From assembly GCF_000143415.4 (NCBI RefSeq), contig NW_003314288.1:1855515-1919514 (forward strand): DNA of 64,000 bases. The letters run 5' to 3'. Below are positions 22,297 through 32,049 of this stretch, in pieces. Source of the stretch: Selaginella moellendorffii (taxonomy: Eukaryota > Streptophyta > Lycopodiopsida > Selaginellales > Selaginellaceae). The number at the start of each line of letters is the position of its first letter. The first letter of the stretch is position 1. Under the pieces are notes generated by a model. The model was not told where the DNA came from and did no database searches. It saw nothing but the letters and a program-made list of their open reading frames with translations. Both the position numbers and the translations under genes were made by a program.

Positions 22297-24259
22297 ACTT
22301 CACCAACACTCCAAAACTTTGCTCTCCGTCTCTTTGCTCTTCGAGGACTTTCTCCAACTCTCACGCACAGGCGTTGCTCCAAAAGTAAAAATGGGAATGT
22401 ATAAAGGTTCAAAGGGTGGGTGAATTTAATTTGGTTTATAAAGTATACTAGATAGCACGAACTGCTGAAATTACTAAATGAGAAGTACCGAATAATTTCA
22501 TCCTTCGATGTGGGAAATAAGCAAGGCCCTTCAGATGTGTGCGACCTTCTGCCGGAACCAGCGAACTAGTTTGCGCCACTGCCAAGAAGCCGCTCTCCTT
22601 TTTTGAAAATATCAAGTAGTGCAAGCAGCTACGCCGGATTGGAAGTAATTGCGATCTAGTTCAGGAGGTCTAAGTCTAGCTGTGGGGGTTCGGGGAAGTA
22701 GCATTGCTTTGCTCCTTGTCCAGGCGAGTGATCACCTACTCCATCTTTCTTTTTCCACTTCTTTCCTTTAATTCCAAGGAGTGGTCAGCGGTAAAATGGT
22801 GCGTCACCGAGGTAACACAGTTCTATAACTAGCTTTTTACTTTCTACCACATATTCATAGTTCAAAAACGAAAACTAATGTCTAAGGCAAAGCAAGCAAG
22901 CCAAAGATACCTGAGAAGCCAAGAAGTGCATAACATTAGCTAAAATTGTAAAGAGTAAAGCACAGGAAAGGAGCAAAGCGACAACTAGCAAATGAGAGAG
23001 TATGACATCGACAAAGCACAATAAGAGTCACAAGATGAAGAATCCAATGGTTTACAAGGCTTCTGATGATCTTGATGAGCAACCAAGCAAGAAACTAAAG
23101 CAAAACAAGGAGCAATGTAAGTACTTTCAATTTTAAACTACTTTAGATGAATGATTCTAACTAGTTTGTCATCTATATGTTGAGTAGAACAAGACATTAA
23201 GGTAGTGACCAAGGACAAAGAAGACAACAAGATTTCTATCAAAGAGAAGGAAAGAGTTAAAGAAGTTGATGTTCAAGCTTTCACCAATAACCCCAAGGAA
23301 TCAACTTAATGCAACAAACATCAACCTTAGAAATGTGAAAGCAAGAAGCAATGAAGTGGCTAATGATATGATGAACCTTTTTTGGGGTATAGAGGAAAAA
23401 AAATAGTAAACAAGCTTACTTCAAGTTTGATTAGGTGTGGGAGGAGCAATAAATTCCAAATTTAATACATTTGAACTAACTACTTTACAGGAATATGAAG
23501 TTGAACAACAACTAAATGACAATTGTTGTTGCTAGGGGGTATGTGAAGGAATTACTTGGTGAGCAAGTCAAATGGCAAGCATTTCAGGATACTACGAAGA
23601 AAAAATTGTAATGGATGTTCAGGTAAAGAAAGGAAGAAGTTGATAAAGAGGGTAAGTTCAAAATTGATTATTTATGGTCACTATGATAGGTCAACACTTT
23701 AAGCAAAAATGATAGGATAAAGCATTTAAGGTAAAATTTTATCGTCTTACAATATAGATAAACTCATTAATATTTTTTGTATATAGGATGATGAGAAGCA
23801 ATAGGAAGCAAAAAGAATAGGAAGGCCAGGAGGAAGCATTTGCAAAGCAAAAGGAGCTTGATGAACAAACTATTATAAACTAGGAGCATTTAAATGCAAT
23901 AATATCCTACAAAGATCAAATCTTAATTTCAAGTAGGTACTTTTCTAAAGTAGTTGATTTTTATATAATTTTGATTTTTGGTAGACAATGGCTTTCAAGG
24001 AAATCAATAGGTAATATCTTTAGAAGAATCCTTAACACAGGTCAAAACAAACTTTATGGTTATTAAAAAAGCCTAAGTAAAGTTCACAACTATAACAATA
24101 ACCTCCTTGTAAGCTATGTTGCAATATTAAACAATTTATTAAAAATTGAAATGCCACAGCTGAATGAAGTTGCATATATTAAATTTCTCACGAGGTAAAT
24201 TACTATAACATCATTATAAGTACTTTTAAAACCATTTAGAATCCAAGACCTTAAACCCT
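22297..24259. other. AT-rich gene-poor region
   Basis: No intact gene. Adenine-rich stretches between 22860 and 23960 (for example KQKELDEQTI-like readings near 23855) may be decayed transposon coding sequence, but frames are short and I cannot name a family. A short dispersed repeat lies at 22530-22650. Confidence 0.4.
22530..22650 (+). repeat. Dispersed repeat, copy 1
   Basis: Shares a diverged but clear match with 27470-27590, including TCTGCC, GCGAAC, TTTGCGC, AGCCGCT and ATATCAAGT blocks in the same order and orientation. Confidence 0.6.
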
Positions 24260-24490
24260 AAACCCATGAATGTCCAATATGTATGATTTTAATTTTAATA
24301 ATAGAAATATACCTTGTTTAAGATTATATTATATTTTGATAAGCCACTAATCAATATGCCATTTGCTTTAATCCCTCACCCCTTTAAACCCAATTTAAAA
24401 AAGGGTAATTATTTGATGAAATAGCTTTTAATGGTTATTTTATCCATTAAAGTTCTAGGTGATAGTATATTAAATTTCATGTGAACTATA
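24260..24490 (-). repeat. Decayed TRIM relic, related to the element at 300-974
   Basis: Read on the minus strand, this segment follows the left LTR and first internal part of the TRIM at 300-974: LTR blocks such as GGATAAAATAACCATTAAAAG and AATTACCCTTTTTTAAATTGGG, then GGCATATTGATTAGTGGCTT and a block around CATACATATTGGACATTCATG. C-to-T type changes are frequent. I find no convincing second LTR. Confidence 0.7.
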
Positions 24491-25744
24491 TCGGTTATAT
24501 TACCCTATAACTTCTCTTTGTCACTATCTTGTATACAAACTAGATGAGTGAGTTTCTGAATCTATGCTAATTCTTTAATTACTTGATGTAAGCAACCAAA
24601 GGGAACAACTCGAAAGACGATCCATATAAGTTCAAATATAGAAGGAATAAAAATGCACCCTTTTTTCCAATTGGTTAATGATCTTGGGATATTTAGGGTT
24701 AAATGTCCTTGGGTTTACGAAGTTGGGTGACCTCTTGGGAAATCTAAATTTAAGAGTTCACACTTGAATTTCATCATAAATTTGACCTCATAAATCAATT
24801 CCTTCACCTAATATGCTTGTAGGTTATTGATTTATAATGATAACAGCTCCAGCTCTAGTTCTCCTATAGGACCCTACACCATTTTATTTAATTCTAGTCA
24901 TAGAAAGAGATAAGAAGAGTTTTTCACCAAAAACTACTCTAATGACTATGGTTGGGATAGTCTCTCAAACCTAAAGGTGTTTGTACAAAATCAAGAGCTT
25001 AAAGTTATCCAATGCTTGTAAAACAAATGTCTTCAATTGCGCTCGCTTACTATAGCAATATAGCTACTGCCATAAGAGCCAACTTCTCACATATTAAAAC
25101 TCAATATAAAACTTGAAAATTGAATTGATTTTGCACACTCTGTAAAAATGGAGAGATCTTACTGATTCCTAGCTGGGGCATCCTACAAAGATGAGTGGAA
25201 GAGATGCAAGCACGCTCTAAAATTCTATAATGCCTATATGAAGCACATGAAGTGACACTAGCAATGAATGGTGAATGGTGGTGTGTTTTCAGTCGTTTCA
25301 GATTGATTATACGCTATGGTTTGCAGGTGGAATGAAAAATCTCAAACAAAACATCCACACATGGTTTTTTGTGTTCCTTTGGGCACATAATATACCAACA
25401 TATTATAGAATATATGCTGCTTGGAACTCACTGTTGGGAGCTTACAGCAAACACTCTCACCCTGCTCATCGGAAATGAATAGCAGTTTTCTTTAGTTCTT
25501 TCTCCAAAATCTTGCAAATTATAGTGCTCAATGGTTGGCCTTTAATGGTGCAAATGGCAGCAACTAGTGCTCATGCTTGGTCTCACTGCTTGCTTCTATG
25601 GCCTCTCATGCTTGGTCATGCACTAAATCATTCTGAGGATGGTGGTGAAACCATGGTTATCCACGTTAAGGTGTTAACATTATTCTGCCATTAGAGCTTT
25701 AGGTTGCCCCCTTTATTTGCTCAATCTATTGCTCCTCTTTCTCT
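24491..25744. other. AT-rich non-coding region up to assembly gap
   Basis: No gene, RNA or clear element recognised. A plus-strand CCCTTTTTTCCAATTGG near 24658 resembles part of the TRIM LTR but is too short to call. Confidence 0.4.
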
Positions 25745-25844
25745 NNNNNNNNNNNNNNNNNNNNNNNNNNNNNNNNNNNNNNNNNNNNNNNNNNNNNNNN
25801 NNNNNNNNNNNNNNNNNNNNNNNNNNNNNNNNNNNNNNNNNNNN
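25745..25844. other. Assembly gap (100 N)
   Basis: Exactly 100 N. The round length suggests a placeholder, so the true gap size is unknown. Frames drawn across it are meaningless. Confidence 0.99.
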
Positions 25845-26721
25845 CATCACAATGGAGCTAAAGAAAATTTGGAAAGGAGGCTTGTGGCAAACTTCCAACT
25901 CATATTTGCTTCACATCCAACCAAAGCTAGAGTACACCAGCAAAAACTCTCAAGGATCCCCTATTTATCGTGCCAAAGCATTGCTGCTCACAACAATAGA
26001 ATCACCCTAGACTCACATGCATTACAATTGTTGAACCCTTGCCTTCCCCCTTGGGCCAGTCACCTGGCTGCCTAAATATCCATAATATATAACTAACAAC
26101 CATGGCTAAGCTTATTATAGTTAAGTTGGATTCAAATGGTTTATGAATGGCTGCTGGAATATATAATAAATTGCTATGTGTTGCATGTAGCAATGCTTAA
26201 TTTGTTTAATAGTAGTGTTATTCTTATTTATTAATCCAATTGATCAAATAAATTTTACAATTATAACCATGTTTGTAATTTATAAAAACAAGATTAATCT
26301 TATTGCATATCAACCATTAGATGATAGAATAAAAAATAATATACTAGAAAGGGTTTAAGAAAATTTATAAATTATAAATATGTTTATAAATTATAAATAA
26401 AAGATTAATCTAAATAAATAACAACCGTTAAATGGTAAAATATTCTAGTACCATCTCAATCCGGTTTACTTAAGCAAACAAAAAATGAAGAGCTAGTTAA
26501 ATATTTATAATCTAACTTCTTTTGAACTATATAGGGTTTCGTAGTTTTAGGAAATGGATTCAAGGTGCCTTTTGACGTGCTCCATTTTTATTAAATGGAA
26601 TTTAGGCTATCAAATAAATAAGCTTCAATTGCGTCCTTTTTGGTGTCGAAGGATGTGAGCCATAGCACTTTTAAAATTTCTTCTGCAGTGCTTGCGTGGG
26701 TCAGCCGTAATACGTGCTTCA
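25845..26721. other. AT-rich non-coding region
   Basis: Contains short near-repeats of AAATTATAAA and TTTATAAATT around 26270-26400. No gene seen. Confidence 0.4.
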
Positions 26722-27460
26722 GGTCTTTAGGTGATTATTTAGAAAGTCTATATTGAAGTTTCTATTTTCAGGTCGGTTCTTTGCATGAAAAACTAGATTT
26801 TCTGTCAACGTTTTGGAGAGATTGTCAGCGGTTTGAGTTATGTTGTTGCTTCCTATGCACTTCATGGAACAAAAACATAAATACTTTTTTGTGGAAGAAA
26901 CTGTTCTAAGCAGACGAAAAACGCATACAAGAAAAAGTCGCCAGCTCACGAAAGTTTCTGTCAGCTTCGTCAGAGAATCCGGGGGAAGGTTTAAATAATG
27001 TTGAGAAAATGCAGGGAATAGCGGCAATTGCCGGCTACATTGTGATGGAAAAATGTCTCCGGAAACCACAGCCGGGGAATCTCGCTCCCGAGGCAAAACC
27101 AAACTGGACATTGCACTACGAGCTTTGACTGAGTTGCCTTTTCTTAGCATGCTTTCTCATGGAGGTGAAGAAACTTTCGTTTGATAGGCACTATGTTCTC
27201 AGCCTGGACGCGCTACAAGTGGGAATACCATGGCCGTGAAACTATTTATCGAACAAGATGGGTTTATACCTTTTTTTTAACACTTAAGTTCGTTCGTAAG
27301 GCAGAAGAGAGCTACCTGCAATTATCAATATAGAAGTTGTTATCTCTGAGCAGAGCTCCCATGCTAGCTTGTTCCCACTAGAGGAAGGAACTTTCTGTAT
27401 AGCTGGAGCTTACTTTGTTTATGGGAAGGGTGTGCACACAATGTTTGCACTACAGCCTCA
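26722..27460. pseudogene. Scrambled separase pseudogene fragments
   Basis: Several blocks match the separase gene at 17.2-18.6 kb but in changed order and orientation. About 26725-26750 matches parent 18090-18110 in sense on the plus strand. 26841-26985 matches parent 17840-18005 antisense. 26994-27012 matches parent around 18540. 27040-27460 matches parent 17750 down to 17200 in sense on the plus strand (WTRYKWEY- and AEESYLQ-like readings survive). Parent intron sequence is present, so this arose from DNA duplication, not retroposition. Deletions and stops prevent coding. Confidence 0.8.
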
Positions 27461-27469
27461 TGTCCGATG

Positions 27470-27590
27470 CGTGCATTCTGCCTGTACTGGCGAACGAATT
27501 TGCGCAAGCCGCTGTCCTCCAGATCCAAGCTTTGTGAAGATATCAAGTTTTGCAAGCTGCTATGTCGGACAGATCTCCCTGAAACGAGGC
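27470..27590 (+). repeat. Dispersed repeat, copy 2
   Basis: Diverged match to 22530-22650, same orientation, directly next to the separase pseudogene. Confidence 0.6.
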
Positions 27591-28061
27591 TGCACAAACT
27601 GTGTCAAATATTATTCTTAAAGATACATCTGTAAACACTAAAAGTTCAGTCATAAACAAGCCTGGAACATATTGAAATTAATGAGGTTGAAGCCGTAAGA
27701 GATTTCTTTTATAAAACGATCAAATTATAATATTTTTCTGCGCATTGGACGTTGGTTTGTTTGTTTATTTAAATATTATCTGCATGTAAATAATTTTAAA
27801 AAATATTAATTATACTCGTTGACTTCTTCTTACATCTTTACGAAAAGAACATGTTAGATATTTTACAATGCTCCATGGGGCCTTCTACATTGTTAGTGAC
27901 ATTGAGTATCAGATCAACCGATCATTTGGGTAACCCGAAATTTCAATCCAGAATATACCTTTCAGTTTTGAATTTAAAATGAGATGGAGCCTGAGTGTTT
28001 GCCTAGGTCGTACTCTGTGTTCTCTCTTCTCTGTTCTATTCTGGGGCCTTCGAAGCTACAC
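27591..28061. other. AT-rich intergenic region and AG-peptide upstream region
   Basis: No gene seen. The last part is the presumed promoter and leader of the AG-peptide gene. Confidence 0.4.
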
Positions 28062-28283
28062 ATGGCTGGATTCAGGAACTGCGGCCTCCAGCTTAGCGTG
28101 GTTCTCTTAGTGCTTATGGTCCTGCTCACATGGCCAATTGCAGATGGTGCTCATGCTCCTGCTCCAGGTCCCCAAATTCACCATGCTCCAGGTCCCATGA
28201 GCGCAGGACTTGCAGAATGCGCGCCCTCTTGGATCAGTATTGCTGTGGTTCTGATGGGTTTTGCGGTTATGCGAATTGCCTGA
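28062..28283 (+). CDS. Arabinogalactan peptide (AG peptide), GPI-anchored
   Basis: A 73-residue precursor from MAGFRNCG. It has an N-terminal signal peptide (LSVVLLVLMVLLTWPIADG), a short mature part with Ala-Pro and Gly-Pro pairs (HAPAPGPQIHHAPGP) that fit arabinogalactan glycosylation after Pro hydroxylation, and a C-terminal hydrophobic tail (WISIAVVLMGFAVMRIA) typical of a GPI-anchor signal. Size and layout fit plant AG peptides, which end up on the outer face of the plasma membrane. An upstream in-frame Met at 27984 is possible but would bury the signal peptide. AATAAA lies at 28348. Confidence 0.75.
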   Translation: MAGFRNCGLQLSVVLLVLMVLLTWPIADGAHAPAPGPQIHHAPGPMSAGLAECAPSWISIAVVLMGFAVMRIA

Positions 28284-28347
28284 AGGAGAAGCCTGTAAAG
28301 CTCTGTGTGTTCTGTAACGATTGATACTGCTATTGTGTGCATTTGCC

Positions 28348-28353
28348 AATAAA
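28348..28353 (+). terminator. Polyadenylation signal of the AG-peptide gene
   Basis: AATAAA 65 bp after the stop codon. Confidence 0.5.
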
Positions 28354-28795
28354 TAGATCGAGCCGAGCGCTCTTCTTGCAGCTGTAAATCTCAGTCTTGT
28401 TAGTCAATGCATGCAAGGCACATGGTGAAAAGATGAGCGTTCCTTGTGTTGAAGTTGATGACTAAGTCTCAGCAGGATATTCGCTCACCTTCATAAAGTT
28501 GAGCGAATATCGCTCACCTTCACAAGGTTGCTCTCAGGAATCTGGTAGAAGAATTGTTGCAACTCTGTGCGAGTCTTCTAGATGAGTGGCTTTGACCTAC
28601 TTGTGATCTACTAGAGGGACACTTTGCATCCTAGGGCCCATGCTGAGGACCAAAAACAAAACTATATAGCTGTCATGCGTGATATTACGTCTAAACCTGC
28701 TCTAAACTTCCAGTGGGAAATTTGGAAAAAAGGTTGACTGGTCCTTCTAAAAGTCCTTCTAGGGCTTTTCACTTTTAACGAATGAAGTGAAAGGA
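28354..28795. other. Intergenic region with short repeat
   Basis: Two near copies of ATTCGCTCACCTTCA / ATCGCTCACCTTCACAA lie at about 28482-28526, each before AAAGTTG or AAGGTTG. No gene seen. Confidence 0.4.
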
Positions 28796-30037
28796 TTGCC
28801 CATATCTCGACACGGTCAAGCAGCAGGCACTGGATTTTGATTTCGAGGGGTGTTGCTCGGTCTCCCTGTCCAAGCAAAATGTCTATGGATGCCTGGTTTG
28901 CAGCAAATACTTCCAGGGGAGAGGACCAAACACCCATGCCTACATGCACAGCCTTGAAGCTAGCCACCATATCTTCATCAACCTGGAGAGTGAGAAAGTC
29001 TACTGCCTCCCTAAGGGATATGAGGTTGACGACCCAATGCTAAATGACATTTGATGTGTTCTAAATCCTAGGTTTGAAAGTTGGCAGCTCTTGCAAATTG
29101 ATAGTAACAACTTGTGGAATAAGGTTTGGATGGTTATTCATTTCAGCGAAGTTTAAATAATATCAATAACACCAATTATGCCAATGTTATTACGAAAATA
29201 ATACCACTCTGAGATTTCTTCCTGGTCCAAGAGAATTGCATAAGCTTTACTACGTCCCGGCTTGTCCACACCTTTGGTGAGTTGACAAGGAGGATCTGGA
29301 ACATGAGGAGCTTCAAGTGTCACATAAGTCCCCACGAGTTCATGCAAGCGGTAGCGGTTTGGCATTGGGAAGCCCTCAGATCCTGTGCGCTTCTGGCTCC
29401 TGGACGCCCTCCACAGAGATCTCGGCGGCACCAAGATCCCCAACAGCAGCATCGTCTTCCAGTGCTTCCAAGGCGAGCTCGAAGAGACCACGGTGATCCC
29501 GACCAGAACTCACAAGCCGGAGGTTCGTTGCGTACCATTTCTAGGCCTCGGACTCGACTTGCCACCGCCACCGCTGTTCAAGGATCCAATACAGGGGAAA
29601 ATCATCCCACGAGTCCCACTCGCGACGCTCTTGAGGAAGTTTGATGGAGAGACCGTGACCGATTGTCTGAGGCCACAGCCAGCACAGAAGCGCTACCGGG
29701 TGACAAGGCTAGCAATGAACCTCTTGCTCCATATGGGACGTTTCGCCACCAAGAAGTTCGAAAATTGCAAGAGGATACCTCATCAACTTTCCAGAGAAGA
29801 ACTTGGAGCTGAGAGACCAAATCCCACTGCCTGATCGTCACAGTGGATCGAAGTATGACCTCGTTGCCACCCGATGGCACAGCCATGTCCGGTTCGTATC
29901 GAGCTCTTGTCCACAGCAAATGCGAGGGTGCGTGGTACCAGATCCAAGACCTGTGTCTGGAAAGTATACTGCCGCAACTAGTTGCGTTGTTCGAGCCTTA
30001 CATGCAGATCTACGAGCAGCAACCAGTCCCAAGTTAG
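28796..30037 (+). pseudogene. USP39/SAD1-like splicing ubiquitin-protease pseudogene
   Basis: Block 1 (28796-29053) encodes the UBP-type zinc finger of the U4/U6.U5 tri-snRNP USP39 family: CPYLDTVKQQALDFDFE, CLVCSKYFQGRGPNTHAYMH, SHHIFINL and KVYCLPKGYEVDD, then a stop. Block 2 (from about 29355) encodes part of the peptidase-like domain: WLLDALHRDLGGTK, QCFQGELEETTVIPT, LDLPPPPLFKD, LRKFDGETVT, RYRVTRL, then with at least two frameshifts NFPEKNLELRDQIPLP and WYQIQDLCLESILPQ to a stop at 30037. The segment between the blocks, where the first catalytic-like box belongs, is missing. The gene is broken; a functional copy should exist elsewhere because this factor is needed for splicing. Confidence 0.82.
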
Positions 30038-30136
30038 GTGATGTTGTAAACTGTCTCAAACCTTGATAACATTTTTGTACTGCTTCTTCTGTACCGATGA
30101 ATGAGCATAGCTGTGTTGATCCAGCCCAAGGCAGCT

Positions 30137-31860
30137 TCACATATCCCAAAACTTTGAGCTCTCTGATCCGGCAGCTTGGTCCGTGGATTCCGTGCAGTTC
30201 GAAAAATCTCTGTATGAGAGGAGCCGCGTGGTGCTTGATGAGGTTGCGATTGCAAGTCTGGGACCTTGACTTGCTAGAGCGGTCGTGCAAGACCCCTGGT
30301 CGAAGCTTGATACCAGAGTCCCATGGTTAGAATCCCAGACGTTTACCACAGTGTCGTCGGGGCCTGCAGTGACAACTTTAACGTCGTCAAGGTGAAGGAA
30401 GTGCACGGGGCTGTCGTGGCCGCAGAGTTCTGCGAGAGCCTGATGGTTGCTTCTAGTGTCCCATAGCTTGCAAGTCCTTGAAAAGAAAAATCAAACTTCT
30501 GAATTAATTTCGGTTGATTGATACCTGTCGTTGCCTCCAGTGCACAGAAGCTTTCCTGAAGAAGATAGCGCAGTAGCACAGATTCCACCGGGGTGATCAA
30601 TCGTCGCAACAGTTTTCATCGTTCTTAGATCAAGCGCTGCAACGGTAGAGCCTCCTGAAGCGTAGCAAATGGACTGGAACGACTTGAGACTCGTCAAGGA
30701 AGCGGGACCTTTGGCAGCTCCAACGCAAGTTGCCGTATTTGTGTCCCATACTCGCAGCTGTGACGCAAATTTAGCCATGAAAGAGCACATTTTTTTTGCT
30801 CACCTTTGAGTCTTTGGCTCCACTAACCATGATACAAGGATTGTGCCTGGAAAAGAAAAAGACAAAAAGAATCGTGAAACGATTGTCAAGAATCAACATT
30901 CTTACCCAGCTACTGCCAAGTCTTTAATATATGATTCGTGACCATATAACGTTGTTAGTAATGGTGTTCGGCCGCCATTGAAATTCCATAGTTTCACAGT
31001 GCTGTCCATGCCACCGGAAGCAATTACCGTTGCTTGTCCAAGAAGCCTGTCTGCAATAACGCTGACCCCATCAGAGTGACCTCTAAGAGTTCTCAAGCTT
31101 CGACCCTGTGTGTTTGAAGTGATACAAGGAAAGACAATCGAGGAAAAAAAAAGATACCTTTCCCCATATACGAATGGTATGATCAGCACTGCATGTAGCT
31201 AAAATGTTGTCTCCAATGAAGTAATTGCGAAGTCCACCTACAGGAAATAATCTGAGCCATGACAAAGAATTAAAACTAGAAAGGAAAAACAACGTGACGA
31301 TCAACTACACACCTCATGCAGTTAATTCTGGCGCTATGATCATTGAGAACTTTCAACCCAGATGAACTGAGCATTACAACTAGAACTTCCGAGCCCTGAG
31401 GAGAAAAGTGGAAACCAAAGGTTTTTAAAGAAGTGCAAAGTTGCGCCTTACTCGAGCTGCTACAATGGCATCTTCGTGGATCAAAATCTGCTTGACCATC
31501 GTCGGTAGCGAAAGTTTCCACTCGAAAGGATCCCTGAATCGAAACTGCTGACACGCAATGAGCCTGCCGAGGTAATCATCTCTTCCACCGAGAAACTCAA
31601 ACAATCCGGAAGTAGTTTGCTTGGCCGGCCAGCGGATTCTAGATGGAAGAAAGCTAGGATAAGCTAGAATTCGTCTAAGATAAGCTACAATTCGCTGCTT
31701 ACCGGCATTGGCGTTCCCAAAGGGGATCGGCGTAGGCGATTTGTCGAAGGCGCTTGCATGACATCGCCAAATGTGAGAGATCTCTGAGATCGAGCGACCC
31801 CGCGCAGAGCAATAGAGGGTCCGAGGGAAGATCCAAAAGCTCAGTGGGAGACGACTCCAT
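30137..31860 (-). CDS. F-box/WD40-repeat protein
   Basis: Minus-strand gene of several exons. Exon 1 (31860-31703) starts MESSPTELLDLPSDPLLL and continues with an F-box (LRDLSHLAMSCKRLRQ, ADPLWERQC). Later exons carry WD40 repeats: NILATCSADHTIRIWG, LRGHSDGVSVIADRL, IASGGMDSTVKLWNF, YGHESYIKDLAV, SQLRVWDTNTATCVG, LLCTGGNDR and VVNVWDSNHG. The last exon ends near 30137. F-box/WD40 proteins select substrates for SCF ubiquitin ligases: the F-box binds SKP1 and the propeller binds the target. The target is unknown. The start lies 190 bp from the start of the divergent channel gene. Confidence 0.87.
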
Positions 31861-32049
31861 TGAAGGGCAAAACCCTAATCAGACATGGTGTGATAAGGGT
31901 TTCTAGATACTACCCAATGTGTGCGCGACGCGTGGCTTTGGCGGGCAAGGGTTGGCGCGTAACTGCTAATTGAAAAAAAGAAATCAGGGTTTCCGTTAAA
32001 GATTTTAGCTGGAGCTGAGAGCTAGGGCTCGTCCAACGCTGCCGCGGCG
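31861..32049. promoter_or_regulatory. Divergent promoter region of F-box/WD40 and channel genes
   Basis: 189 bp between the two start codons, read outward on opposite strands. No clear TATA box seen on either strand. Confidence 0.4.

Noticed and set aside
24651-24680. Possible third TRIM LTR piece on the plus strand
   Set aside because: The match is only about 20 bases in AT-rich DNA and could be chance.
25704-26075. Open frames running through the N gap
   Set aside because: They depend on unknown bases and have no support on either side.
26719-27150. Minus-strand ORF as a new gene
   Set aside because: It overlaps the shuffled separase fragments and contains no complete domain.
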